From: an uncultured Erythrobacter sp.
GTDB taxonomy: Bacteria > Pseudomonadota > Alphaproteobacteria > Sphingomonadales > Sphingomonadaceae
Assembly: GCA_937899785.1 (NCBI GenBank)
Contig: CALCCG010000178.1
Coordinates: 1-46,022, forward strand
Direction of reading: 5' to 3'
DNA: 46,022 bases
In this document: positions 9,353-16,440 of the stretch, one piece after another
How the letters are laid out: the number at the start of each line of letters is the position of its first letter
Position numbering within the stretch: position 1 is the stretch's first letter
Translations under genes and position numbers: made by a program
Notes under the pieces: model-generated
What the model was told of the DNA's origin: nothing
Databases searched by the model: none
What the model saw: the letters and a program-made list of their open reading frames with translations, nothing else

Positions 9353-10242
9353 TGGTTGAGCTTCGGCGCGAGCCCATCCTGATGGAATGCGCAGGCTGGG
9401 ACGCCTATCGCTTGCTCGACAGCGGCGCCGGGCGCAAGTACGAGACGTTCGGCCCGTACGCCTTTATCCGGCCCGAGCCCCAAGCCCTGTGGCAACCGCG
9501 TTTGCCGCAATGGCCTGCAGCGGGAGAGTTCATTCCGGGCTCTGACGAAGATGGCGGTGGGCGCTGGGTCCTCAAGCAAGAACTGCCAGAGATGGGCTGG
9601 GAGCTGGGGTGGAAGGCGGTGCGCTTTTCCGCCCAGCCAACGCCCTTTCGCCACCTGCAGTTCTTCCCCGACATGGCTCCCGTGTGGGACTGGATGGGGG
9701 AGCAGCTTGTCGGGCGCACCGATGCGCAGACGATGAACCTGTTCGGCTATACGGGGCTCGGTTCGCTTTCGCTGAGTGAGTTCGGACCGGTCACCCATGT
9801 CGACGCGTCAAAAAAATCGGTCGCCCAGGCGCGTGCAAACGCGGTGCTTTCGGGGATGGAGGATCGCGCGATCCGCTGGCTTGTCGATGACGCGGCGAAG
9901 TTCACCGCTCGCGAAGTGCGCCGTGAGAAGCGCTATGATGGCATCATCCTTGATCCGCCCAAGTTTGGACGCGGGCCCAAAAACGAAACCTGGCGACTGG
10001 AAGAAGGGCTTCCCGCTCTCATTGGTGATTGCGCGCGGCTTCTTGACGCTGGGAGCCGGTTTCTTTTCCTAACTGTTTACGCCGTGCGGATGAGCAGCAT
10101 CGCGATCGCTGGCTTGCTTCATGAGGCCTTGCGGGAATTGCCCGGTATCATCGAGCACGGTGACCTTACCGTGCGCGAAGACGGCGAAGCGGGGCGTCTG
10201 TTGCCCACAGCGATTTTCGCGCGCTGGAGCAATCCGCGCTAG
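9352..10242 (+). CDS. Class I SAM-dependent methyltransferase, probably RNA-modifying
   Basis: 296 residues. An N-terminal 100-residue part (YRLLDSGAGRKYETFGPYAF) precedes a Rossmann methyltransferase domain: motif I MNLFGYTGLGSLSLSEFG, an acidic residue at THVDASKKSV, and the catalytic-type motif DPPKFGRGP. This arrangement resembles the RlmI/RlmK-like 23S rRNA cytosine methyltransferase group, though the target cannot be told from sequence alone. There is no obvious PUA domain. The start overlaps the thrC stop by one base, so it is cotranscribed with thrC. Confidence 0.8.
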   Translation: MVELRREPILMECAGWDAYRLLDSGAGRKYETFGPYAFIRPEPQALWQPRLPQWPAAGEFIPGSDEDGGGRWVLKQELPEMGWELGWKAVRFSAQPTPFRHLQFFPDMAPVWDWMGEQLVGRTDAQTMNLFGYTGLGSLSLSEFGPVTHVDASKKSVAQARANAVLSGMEDRAIRWLVDDAAKFTAREVRREKRYDGIILDPPKFGRGPKNETWRLEEGLPALIGDCARLLDAGSRFLFLTVYAVRMSSIAIAGLLHEALRELPGIIEHGDLTVREDGEAGRLLPTAIFARWSNPR

Positions 10243-10255
10243 GCGGCCAATCACC

Positions 10256-10639
10256 ATGAACTTGACCGATTCGCTCACGCTTGAAGTCGCCGATCTGGAA
10301 GTCGATGTCCTCACCGGCATTTATTCCGAGGAAACGGGTAAGCCTCAGCCGCTGCGCATCACCGTGCAGGCGCGCTACGATATTGCCGAGCGCTACGACC
10401 CCGACACGCCGCTTGATGCGAGCAAGAACTATATGGACCTAAAGCACGCCGCTTCCGAAGGCCTGCCGCCGGGTGTCCATTTCAAGCTGATCGAAGCGGT
10501 GGCCGATCACATTTGCGAAACGCTGTTTGCGCAGGACGCGCGCGTGCAAGGCGTGACGGTAAAGATCATCAAGCTCGCTATTGCAGAGAGCAACGAGAAG
10601 ATCGGCATCACCCTCCACCGCGAACGCCCGGTGGATTGA
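10256..10639 (+). CDS. folB: Dihydroneopterin aldolase family protein
   Basis: 127 residues. FolB cleaves 7,8-dihydroneopterin to 6-hydroxymethyl-dihydropterin in folate synthesis. The fold's opening LEVADLEVDVLTGIYSEETG and the closing LAIAESNEKIGITLHRER fit the FolB family, as does the SKNYMDLKHAASEG segment. I start at MNLTDSLTLE; the longer frame overlaps the methyltransferase. It overlaps the following small gene by one base (TGATGG). Confidence 0.82.
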   Translation: MNLTDSLTLEVADLEVDVLTGIYSEETGKPQPLRITVQARYDIAERYDPDTPLDASKNYMDLKHAASEGLPPGVHFKLIEAVADHICETLFAQDARVQGVTVKIIKLAIAESNEKIGITLHRERPVD

Positions 10640-10974
10640 TGGCGTTGGGCTCGCATGTCGAAGTGGTTGGGCGCGAGCTTGGCAAAACGCGCAGCCCGCT
10701 TGATGCGCACGCCGCCTTCGTCGCGCATGACCTTGCATTCGTACAGGACACAATTGAGCGCGACGCTGTTACCTCGCTCACCATTGTCCTTTCTCCGGCC
10801 TCTTCGGATCACGATTCTTGGCGGCGCGCGATCGCAGGGGACCTTGCGCGGGCGTACACGCCAAAGCGGGTGAACGTGGCAGCTGGGCGAACGGGCGAGG
10901 TGCTTGACAACCTCCTTGCTTTTTTGAGGGATGCGCCCGGCGTTACTGGCCACTATGTTCAGGCGCATGACTAG
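10639..10974 (+). CDS. Small SDR-like remnant or Rossmann-type protein
   Basis: 111 residues. I do not recognise an enzyme. The second half (about residues 65-111: RAIAGDLARAYTPKRVNVAA, then LLAFLRDAPGVTGHYV) resembles the C-terminal part of short-chain dehydrogenases, where a helix is followed by an RVN strand and a VTG end. The N-terminal nucleotide loop (TGxxxGxG) and the YxxxK catalytic pair are missing. Lying right after folB, it may derive from a pteridine reductase such as FolM; this is inference. It overlaps folB by one base and moaA by eight. Confidence 0.6.
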   Translation: MALGSHVEVVGRELGKTRSPLDAHAAFVAHDLAFVQDTIERDAVTSLTIVLSPASSDHDSWRRAIAGDLARAYTPKRVNVAAGRTGEVLDNLLAFLRDAPGVTGHYVQAHD

Positions 10975-12031
10975 TCTGAACACGTCTCGAACCCCTGATC
11001 GAATCGATCTGGAGGCGCCGACACCCACCGGCATGGTTGACGCCTTTCAGCGCCGGATCACATATCTGCGCCTTTCGGTGACCGATCGCTGCGACTTGCG
11101 CTGCACCTATTGCATGCCTGAACGCATGACCTTTTTGCCGCGCAAGGAAGTGCTCAGCCTTGAGGAGCTTTATGACCTCTCCACCGGCTTTATCGCGCGC
11201 GGGGTTACAAAAATCCGCATCACGGGCGGCGAACCGCTCGTGCGGCGCGACATCATAGACCTGTTCCGCGCGCTGGGCCGTCATTTGGTATCGCGCGGCG
11301 GTAAGGGATTGGAGGAACTTACCCTTACGACCAACGCCACCCAGCTTGATCGTTACGCTCACGATCTTGCGCGGGCGGGAGTGGAACGGGTGAACATTTC
11401 GCTTGATACGCTGGACTCGGTAAAGTTCGAGACGCTGACCCGCCGTGATGCTTTGCCGCAGGTGCTCGAAGGGATTGCCGCAGCCAAAGATGCGGGCCTT
11501 AGAGTGAAGCTCAACGCTGTTGCCTTAAAGGGTGTGAACGAGGACGAGATTGAGGATCTGATTTCCTGGGCACACGCCGACGGCCATGATGTGACGCTGA
11601 TCGAAGTCATGCCGTTGGGCGATGTCGAGGAGGAACGGCTTGACCAGTATCTGCGGCTAGACACGGTCCGCGAGCGACTTGAGCAGCGCTGGACGCTGAC
11701 CCCCACAAGCGCGAACACAGGCGGTCCAGCGCGCTAGTGGGATATCGTGGAAACGGGCGGTCGCCTTGGCCTGATCACCCCGCACACTGGTAATTTCTGC
11801 GAGGGCTGCAACCGGCTCCGCGTCACCGCGACGGGCCAGCTTTATCCGTGTCTGGGCGGCTCTGAGCGAGTGGATCTGCGCGCGGCTCTGCGTTCCGAAG
11901 AGCCCGACGCGCGGGTGGCTGATGCGCTCAGTCGTGCGCTGATGATCAAGCCTGAAAAGCACCATTTCCGGATGGATGAGCGCGGCGCTGCACCCCATCT
12001 CCCGCGTCACATGTCGATGACCGGAGGCTGA
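10967..12031 (+). pseudogene. moaA: GTP 3',8-cyclase gene moaA, interrupted by an in-frame amber codon
   Basis: MoaA is a radical SAM enzyme that starts molybdenum cofactor synthesis from GTP. The first part is intact: the radical SAM cluster motif CDLRCTYC, the RITGGEPLVRRD block and LTTNATQLDR. The frame then hits TAG at 11735-11737 within GPAR-stop-WDIV, where homologues read GPARY. The same frame continues without a shift through the second cluster motif NFCEGCNRLRVTATGQLYPC and ends in the conserved Gly-Gly (MTGG). One base change (TAC or TAT to TAG) explains it. As written, the product is 256 residues and lacks the C-terminal Fe-S cluster that binds GTP. A GTG at 11747 could restart translation but has no visible ribosome site. 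Pseudogene, sequencing error or recoding cannot be separated here. Confidence 0.85.
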
Positions 12032-12035
12032 TCGA

Positions 12036-12278
12036 GTGGCCGTTACGATCCTCTTCCTGGGCCCATTGCGCGATCTGGCCGGTGAGCCGACGCGTGAGGT
12101 TGCGGCGCCGCTTGATTGGGTGGGGCTGCTTGCCGCGGTCGGGCCTGAAGTGGCGGCCCAGCTGGGAGAAGCGCGCGTCAATGTCGCATGCGCGGGAAAG
12201 GTGCTGGGCGAAAAGACCAGTCTCAGCGCGCAAGATGGCGACGAGGTTGCGCTGCTCCCGCCGGTTTCGGGCGGCTGA
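12036..12278 (+). CDS. moaD: Molybdopterin synthase sulfur carrier subunit
   Basis: 80 residues with a ubiquitin-like fold and the essential C-terminal Gly-Gly (LLPPVSGG), which carries the thiocarboxylate used to put sulfur on precursor Z. FLGPLRDLAG near the N-terminus fits MoaD. It starts with GTG, four bases after the moaA stop, and lies just before moaE. The gene looks intact even though moaA upstream is interrupted. Confidence 0.92.
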   Translation: MAVTILFLGPLRDLAGEPTREVAAPLDWVGLLAAVGPEVAAQLGEARVNVACAGKVLGEKTSLSAQDGDEVALLPPVSGG

Positions 12279-12297
12279 TTGCTGGACGCGCTAAGCG

Positions 12298-12762
12298 ATG
12301 AAAGACGTCCGCCTGCTGCATCAGCCTTTCATTCCCGGCGCGCTGATCGGCCCGTTCACCAACGCCCATCCAGGGCTTGGCGGCGTATGCACCTTCGTTG
12401 GCGAAGTGCGCGGCAATGAGGCGGGCGAGGCGGGAGAGGTCGAACGGCTGGAGCTTTTGCATTACGAGCCGCTGACGCTGGCTGGGATGGATGAACTCGC
12501 CGACGTGGCGCTGGCGCGGTTTGATCTGATGGGATTGCTGATGGTCCACCGGGTGGGTGAGATGCACCCGGGCGAACCGATCGTGTGCGTCAGTGCGGCT
12601 GCGCGCCATCGCCGCGGCGCGATCGACGCGGTCGATTTTTGCATGGACCATCTCAAAAGCGCCTCGTGGTTCTGGAAGCGCGAGCGGCGCGCCGGGCAAT
12701 GGCGTTGGATTGAACCGCGGGCCGAAGACCACAGCGACCTGGCGCGTTGGACCAAGCTCTAA
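12298..12762 (+). CDS. moaE: Molybdopterin synthase catalytic subunit
   Basis: 154 residues. MoaE pairs with MoaD to make molybdopterin from precursor Z. Typical features are GGVCTFVGEVRGNE, LELLHYEPLTLAGM, VHRVGEMHPGE, the AARHRRGAIDAVDFCMDHLK block, and KSASWFWKRE with the two active-site lysines. It lies 19 bases after moaD in the same operon and is the last gene before a likely FNR-controlled promoter. Confidence 0.93.
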   Translation: MKDVRLLHQPFIPGALIGPFTNAHPGLGGVCTFVGEVRGNEAGEAGEVERLELLHYEPLTLAGMDELADVALARFDLMGLLMVHRVGEMHPGEPIVCVSAAARHRRGAIDAVDFCMDHLKSASWFWKRERRAGQWRWIEPRAEDHSDLARWTKL

Positions 12763-12780
12763 GGAGAAACTCGCGCGCGT

Positions 12781-12794
12781 TTGATCAAGATCAA
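12781..12794 (+). promoter_or_regulatory. Perfect FNR/Anr-type box
   Basis: TTGATCAAGATCAA matches the TTGAT-N4-ATCAA consensus in every fixed position. Its centre is 57 bases upstream of the ATG at 12845. If the site sits at -41.5, as in class II FNR promoters, transcription would start near 12829, just before the AGGAGAAG ribosome site. A gene for an FNR-type regulator lies 1 kb downstream. No good -10 is seen (TTAGGA near 12816 is weak). Confidence 0.75.
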
Positions 12795-12844
12795 GGAACA
12801 CGCGGCTCTGTGGGCTTAGGACTCTTCTCAACAGGAGAAGAACG

Positions 12845-13285
12845 ATGAGCAAGCAAGTCCTCGAAAAAATTGCATCGGGTGAAGCTCGGATTGTTGAGGC
12901 GCCCACAACGCTCCGCCCGCCGCGCCATCAAGTGGACGTTGATCGCAATTTTGAACTTCCGACCGTTCTCTTTGGCGCGACCGTCGCGCTTTATCTGGGC
13001 TTCCTGGCGGTGATGCTGATCGGTTTCACCACGCCTGGTCTAGCGATTCCGATGGTGATCTTCGTGGGCTTCATTGTGGCTGGCTTTGGTGTCCCTGCAA
13101 TCTGGACCCGGCTTGCGGGGAATACGACCCGTCCGATGTCCTATGGCGAATTCCGCAAAGCTGGCATCATGACCCACACGGGCCGCTGCTCGGCGCAAGA
13201 CACGGTTATCCAGATGCTGATCTTGCCGGTTCTCATCGTCCTTTGGGGATGTGCAGTGGCGATCATCGCCGCCGTGGTTACCTGA
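12845..13285 (+). CDS. Small membrane protein of unknown function behind an FNR box
   Basis: 146 residues. A cytoplasmic N-terminus of about 35 residues (KIASGEARIVEAPTTLRPPR) is followed by three likely helices (about 39-61, 64-87, 118-145). The loop between the second and third holds TRPMSYGEFRKAGIMTHTGR. I do not recognise the family. Start supported by AGGAGAAG five bases upstream. The perfect FNR box in its promoter suggests expression under low oxygen. It converges on the FNR-like gene with an 11-base gap. Confidence 0.75.
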   Translation: MSKQVLEKIASGEARIVEAPTTLRPPRHQVDVDRNFELPTVLFGATVALYLGFLAVMLIGFTTPGLAIPMVIFVGFIVAGFGVPAIWTRLAGNTTRPMSYGEFRKAGIMTHTGRCSAQDTVIQMLILPVLIVLWGCAVAIIAAVVT

Positions 13286-13296
13286 ACAGGGCTCCG

Positions 13297-13995
13297 TCAG
13301 CGCCCCGACAGAGCGGAGAGGAGCGCGGGGTCGAGTACATCGATCCCGCGTTTTCCGGTGCGCCTGATCGCGCCGCTTGCCTCTATCTCTCCCAGTTTTC
13401 GGCTTACTGTCTCGATCGTAAGACCCAGCATATTGCCAATTTCACCGCGTGTGAGTGGCAGATCAAAGTGCGGTGTGGCGTGGCACGAGGATTGGCTGGC
13501 TGAGCGCGAGAACTCGTCCAGCAGAGCGGCAAGGCGCGTTTCCGCCGAGGCGTGGCCCGTGAGTTCGAGCAGCGCCCTGGTGGCGAGCAGATCGTCCTGG
13601 CTACGGCGCAGCAGCGCGCGGGCCAAGGCGGGATAGTTCTCGACGGCCGCTTCGATGGCGCCGCGAGCAAAGGTGCACAGTCGGCTATCGGTCAGCGCGA
13701 CCACATCGTGATGGGCAAAAGGCGCGAAGAGTTCGCCGATAAAGCCGGCCGGATGGACCAGAGCGAGGATCTGTTCGTTGCCATTTTGGTCGATCGCTGA
13801 AACCTTGAGGGCGCCGCTGATAAGCGTCGCGCAGGCCGCGTCCTTGTCCCCAGCCGCGAACAGCATCTCGCCCCGCGCAAGCGTTCGTGTCCGCCCGGCT
13901 GCGGCCATGGCCTGGCGTTCTTGAGGGGTCAGAACCGCGCAAGCGGCGGTTTCTCTGACCGGGCAGTCTTCGCAGGCGAGTTGTGTGTGGGCCAT
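13297..13995 (-). CDS. Crp/Fnr-family regulator with four FNR-type cysteines
   Basis: 232 residues: a cyclic-nucleotide-type sensor domain followed by a winged helix. Three N-terminal cysteines (C8, C11, C19 in CEDCPVRETAAC) and an internal one (C107 in DSRLCTFARG) fall where FNR proteins ligate an oxygen-labile [4Fe-4S] cluster, though the N-terminal spacing is longer than in E. coli FNR. The recognition helix reads IETVSRKLGEIE; E195, S198 and R199 match the E-xx-SR of FNR, which reads TTGAT half-sites. The perfect FNR box 0.5 kb from its stop is a likely target. It lies 30 bases downstream of a lipoprotein gene on the same strand. Confidence 0.88.
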   Translation of the reverse strand: MAHTQLACEDCPVRETAACAVLTPQERQAMAAAGRTRTLARGEMLFAAGDKDAACATLISGALKVSAIDQNGNEQILALVHPAGFIGELFAPFAHHDVVALTDSRLCTFARGAIEAAVENYPALARALLRRSQDDLLATRALLELTGHASAETRLAALLDEFSRSASQSSCHATPHFDLPLTRGEIGNMLGLTIETVSRKLGEIEASGAIRRTGKRGIDVLDPALLSALSGR

Positions 13996-14025
13996 GTCAC
14001 TCGTGTCTCTTGCTCACTACGGGCC

Positions 14026-14658
14026 TCACCTGTTGAGCTGGGCGTTCATTCCAGCCAGGCGCTCTGCCTGTTTGTCCAGCGTCAGCGCGAGGCGGTTTTG
14101 AAGTTCGGACATCTCGGCGATGTCATCCGCAGTCCCCTGCGCAATGCGCACGGTGGCGGCTAGCGCATCAAGATCCGCAAGCGCAAAGCGCGCCTCGCTG
14201 TGATGCGCAGTAAGATCAGCGAGACCGACTTGCGCTTCGGCCCAGATCGTCGTCTCGATGTCCGAGGACGCAGCCGCGCTCACCAATTTTCGGGTTGGAT
14301 CAAGTTTATCCGCAAACGCCGCGTTCGCCTTGGACGCGCGCGCGCTGATAGCGGCTAGGCGGGCGTCGACTTGGGCTGGCATCTCCTCGGGCGGCGCTTG
14401 CAAAGCCTCAGCCTGGGGCACTGATACGCCGGGAAATCGAACGGATACTCGGCCAGTGTCGTCTGCTTGCGGCGGAATAGCGAAGGTCGGGTAGTTGACC
14501 GAGGAACCGTTGCAGGCGCTCAACGCCAAGCAAGCGCACAAACTGCTGAAAACTCGCTTAAAGATTGCCGCGATCCTTCTATGATCTTTGTTTCGCGGTA
14601 TCCTACCACGCAAGCGCAAGGGGCGATAGGCGTGTCTTAGCCATCGCTGCCCGCTCAA
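14026..14658 (-). CDS. Lipoprotein of unknown function, start codon uncertain
   Basis: The frame encodes a lipoprotein signal (FKRVFSSLCACLALSAC, lipobox LSAC), then a 160-residue Ala-rich, largely helical domain (QVDARLAAISARASKANAAF, later LALTLDKQAERLAGMNAQLN). The open frame begins with ATG at 14658, but the 31 residues before the signal are basic and odd (LRLRGRIPRNKDHRR). No ATG, GTG or TTG lies next to the signal; TTG codons occur at residues 14 and 16. A purine-rich AGAAGG stands nine bases before an ATC at 14565 that would give a normal lipoprotein start. Upstream of fnr, divergent from rplU. Confidence 0.65.
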   Translation of the reverse strand: MSGQRWLRHAYRPLRLRGRIPRNKDHRRIAAIFKRVFSSLCACLALSACNGSSVNYPTFAIPPQADDTGRVSVRFPGVSVPQAEALQAPPEEMPAQVDARLAAISARASKANAAFADKLDPTRKLVSAAASSDIETTIWAEAQVGLADLTAHHSEARFALADLDALAATVRIAQGTADDIAEMSELQNRLALTLDKQAERLAGMNAQLNR

Positions 14659-14717
14659 ATTAAGCCAGAGGAGCCCGCCACGCGCGCACGCCGGTCGCCT
14701 TTCTCGGTCAATAGGCG

Positions 14718-14746
14718 TTGACTTGCCACCCCCTTTCCCTTAACGG
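14718..14746 (+). promoter_or_regulatory. Candidate rplU promoter
   Basis: TTGACT (14718-14723), a 17-base spacer, then TAACGG (14741-14746). The -35 is a good match and the -10 a weak one. It would give a leader of roughly 100 bases before rplU. The leader holds a small hairpin with GGAGC and GCTCC arms (14760-14782). A role in autoregulation is possible but unproven. Confidence 0.35.
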
Positions 14747-14854
14747 CACCCATCTTTCGGGAGCGGCTCATAAAGCGGCTCCGCAACAGCGTTCGGTCCG
14801 GGGTCCATCCTCGTTAGGTCGGACACACACGCAAGATTGAGAGTTTGAAAAGCC

Positions 14855-15352
14855 ATGTTCGCGATAGTGCGCACAGGCGGCAAGCAATATCGGGTTGCCG
14901 CCGGAGATAAGATTGCCGTTGAGAAGCTCGCTGGCGAAGCCGGTGAGACGATTACGCTGGACGATGTTCTGCTAGCTGGAGAGGGCGACACGATCGCCGA
15001 CGCGGCCAAGGTCACCGTTTCGGCTGAGATTATCGCTCAGGCCAAGAGTGAAAAGGTCGTCGTTTTCAAGAAGCGTCGCCGCCACAACTACCGCCGCAAA
15101 GCCGGCCACCGCCAGCAGATGACGCTGCTGCGCATCACAGACGTGGGCGCGGCTGCGAAGAAGGCGCCGGCCAAGAAAGCTGCGGCCCCAAAGGCGGGCG
15201 AAGCCGAAACCAAAGCGGCACCCGCCAAGAAAGCACCGGCCAAGAAGGCGGCTCCCAAGGCATCGGCTGCTGACAAGAAACCGGCTGCTAAGAAGGCGCC
15301 GGCCAAGAAGGCTGCGCCTAAGGCGACCGATGACTCTGGCGAGACCAAGTAA
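14855..15352 (+). CDS. rplU: Large ribosomal subunit protein bL21 with a Lys/Ala/Pro tail
   Basis: 165 residues. Residues 1-100 are a normal bL21 ([20 protein letters not shown], then [20 protein letters not shown]). Residues about 103-165 form a basic repeated tail ([20 protein letters not shown], then further [14 protein letters not shown] units), like histone H1 or AlgP tails. Such tails occur in sphingomonad L21 proteins. The tail is likely disordered and may bind nucleic acid. It precedes rpmA by 12 bases, the usual order. Confidence 0.96.
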   Translation: MFAIVRTGGKQYRVAAGDKIAVEKLAGEAGETITLDDVLLAGEGDTIADAAKVTVSAEIIAQAKSEKVVVFKKRRRHNYRRKAGHRQQMTLLRITDVGAAAKKAPAKKAAAPKAGEAETKAAPAKKAPAKKAAPKASAADKKPAAKKAPAKKAAPKATDDSGETK

Positions 15353-15364
15353 GGATCAGGATCC

Positions 15365-15634
15365 ATGGCACATAAAAAAGCAGGTGGTTCATCGCGCAAC
15401 GGTCGCGATTCAAACGCAAAGCGTCTCGGCGTGAAGAAGTTTGGCGGCCAAGTTGTGGTCGGCGGCAACATCCTCGTGCGCCAGCGCGGCACCAAATTCT
15501 ATCCGGGCACCAATGTCGGCCTAGGTAAAGACCACACTCTCTTCGCGCTCGAAGACGGCGTAGTCCGATTCCATAAAGGTAAGCTTGGTCGCAAATACGT
15601 GTCGGTAGACATGATTGCGGAAGCGGCAGAATAA
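15365..15634 (+). CDS. rpmA: Large ribosomal subunit protein bL27
   Basis: 89 residues, the normal length. The start [20 protein letters not shown] is the family signature, whose N-terminus reaches the peptidyl transferase centre. [20 protein letters not shown] is also typical. No cleavable N-terminal extension, unlike Firmicutes L27. Follows rplU in one operon and is followed by a strong hairpin. Confidence 0.98.
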   Translation: MAHKKAGGSSRNGRDSNAKRLGVKKFGGQVVVGGNILVRQRGTKFYPGTNVGLGKDHTLFALEDGVVRFHKGKLGRKYVSVDMIAEAAE

Positions 15635-15701
15635 TCGGACGGTTCACGAACAGGATCGTCCACTGGGGCGGTCCTAGCCGAGCGTAAGTATCGGTGTTGA
15701 T

Positions 15702-15747
15702 GAGGGAGAAGGGCCACCCCGGCAAAGTCGGGGGAGCGTTCTCCCTC
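15702..15747 (+). terminator. Strong hairpin downstream of rpmA
   Basis: A perfect 9-bp stem GAGGGAGAA (15702-15710) with TTCTCCCTC (15739-15747) around a GC-rich loop. The sequence after it is pyrimidine-rich (TTCGCGTTTCTCC) but lacks a pure T-run. Its place 68 bases after rpmA suits termination of the rplU-rpmA transcript. Confidence 0.5.
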
Positions 15748-15850
15748 TTCGCGTTTCTCCCTCGTTTCGTCGCGCAAATCTATGCTGCGGCCATGATAGT
15801 GTCATGCGTTTGGCTTATGTGCCGAATGCGGGGCGAGAGAGGAATAGCTC

Positions 15851-16381
15851 GTGTTCCACAGGAGCCAAAGACTGTTACTGCGCCCGGTGTGGCCAGAGGA
15901 TTGGCAAGGCGTTTTGGAAGGTATCGCGGATGAAGACGTGGTGCGCAACCTTGCCAGTGCGCCGTGGCCCTACCAAGAGAGCGACGCGCGCGCGTTCACC
16001 GCTTTGCCGATTGAGCCGCAGTTTCCGCGCTTTCTAATCACACAGGCGCATGACGCGCAGGTGGTCGGCTGTATCGGGATCGATCGCTGCGGCGCTTCTG
16101 TCGACGGAGCGGAACTGGGCTACTGGATTGCAAGAGCGCATTGGGGACAAGGCTACGCGACCGAAGCGGGCTTGGCTGTGCTTTCGATGGCGCGCACGCT
16201 TGGATACAACCGAGTGATGGCGATGCATTTTCTCGACAATCCTGCATCGGGCCGTGTGCTGGAGAAATTGGGTTTCGCGCCGACGGGTGGCACGTCGTTG
16301 CGGCATTCCTGCGGGCGTGGAGAAAAGGCTCTTGCGCGCGAGTTTGCGCTGGAATTCTCCCAATGGTCGCGCGCGGCCTAG
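15851..16381 (+). CDS. GNAT N-acetyltransferase, RimJ/RimL type
   Basis: 176 residues with the ribosomal-protein-acetyltransferase layout: an N-terminal SQRLLLRPVWPEDWQGVLEG, the central ELGYWIARAHWGQGYATEAG (with the acetyl-CoA loop), and NPASGRVLEKLGFAPTG. It transfers acetyl from acetyl-CoA to an amine; the substrate is not clear. It starts with GTG. The gene between rpmA and obg in many alphaproteobacteria is of this kind, but no obg follows here. Confidence 0.85.
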   Translation: MFHRSQRLLLRPVWPEDWQGVLEGIADEDVVRNLASAPWPYQESDARAFTALPIEPQFPRFLITQAHDAQVVGCIGIDRCGASVDGAELGYWIARAHWGQGYATEAGLAVLSMARTLGYNRVMAMHFLDNPASGRVLEKLGFAPTGGTSLRHSCGRGEKALAREFALEFSQWSRAA

Positions 16382-16400
16382 GACCATTAAAGCGCCGCTC

Positions 16401-16420
16401 ACTTGTTCGTTTGGACAAGT
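16401..16420. promoter_or_regulatory. Inverted repeat in front of the TetR gene
   Basis: ACTTGT (16401-16406) and ACAAGT (16415-16420) form perfect 6-base arms around an 8-base spacer, 20 bases upstream of the TetR-type start. TetR regulators usually bind such repeats in their own promoter. Autoregulation is inferred. Confidence 0.4.
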
Positions 16421-16440
16421 TGGACTAATGAATCGCCACG

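Noticed and set aside
11747..12031. The second part of moaA as a separate gene
   Set aside because: It begins in the same frame four codons after the amber codon, holds only the C-terminal Fe-S motif of MoaA, and has no visible ribosome site.
15637..15661. A second hairpin just after rpmA (GGACG with CGTCC)
   Set aside because: Only five base pairs with a long loop; the 9-pair stem at 15702 is a better terminator.
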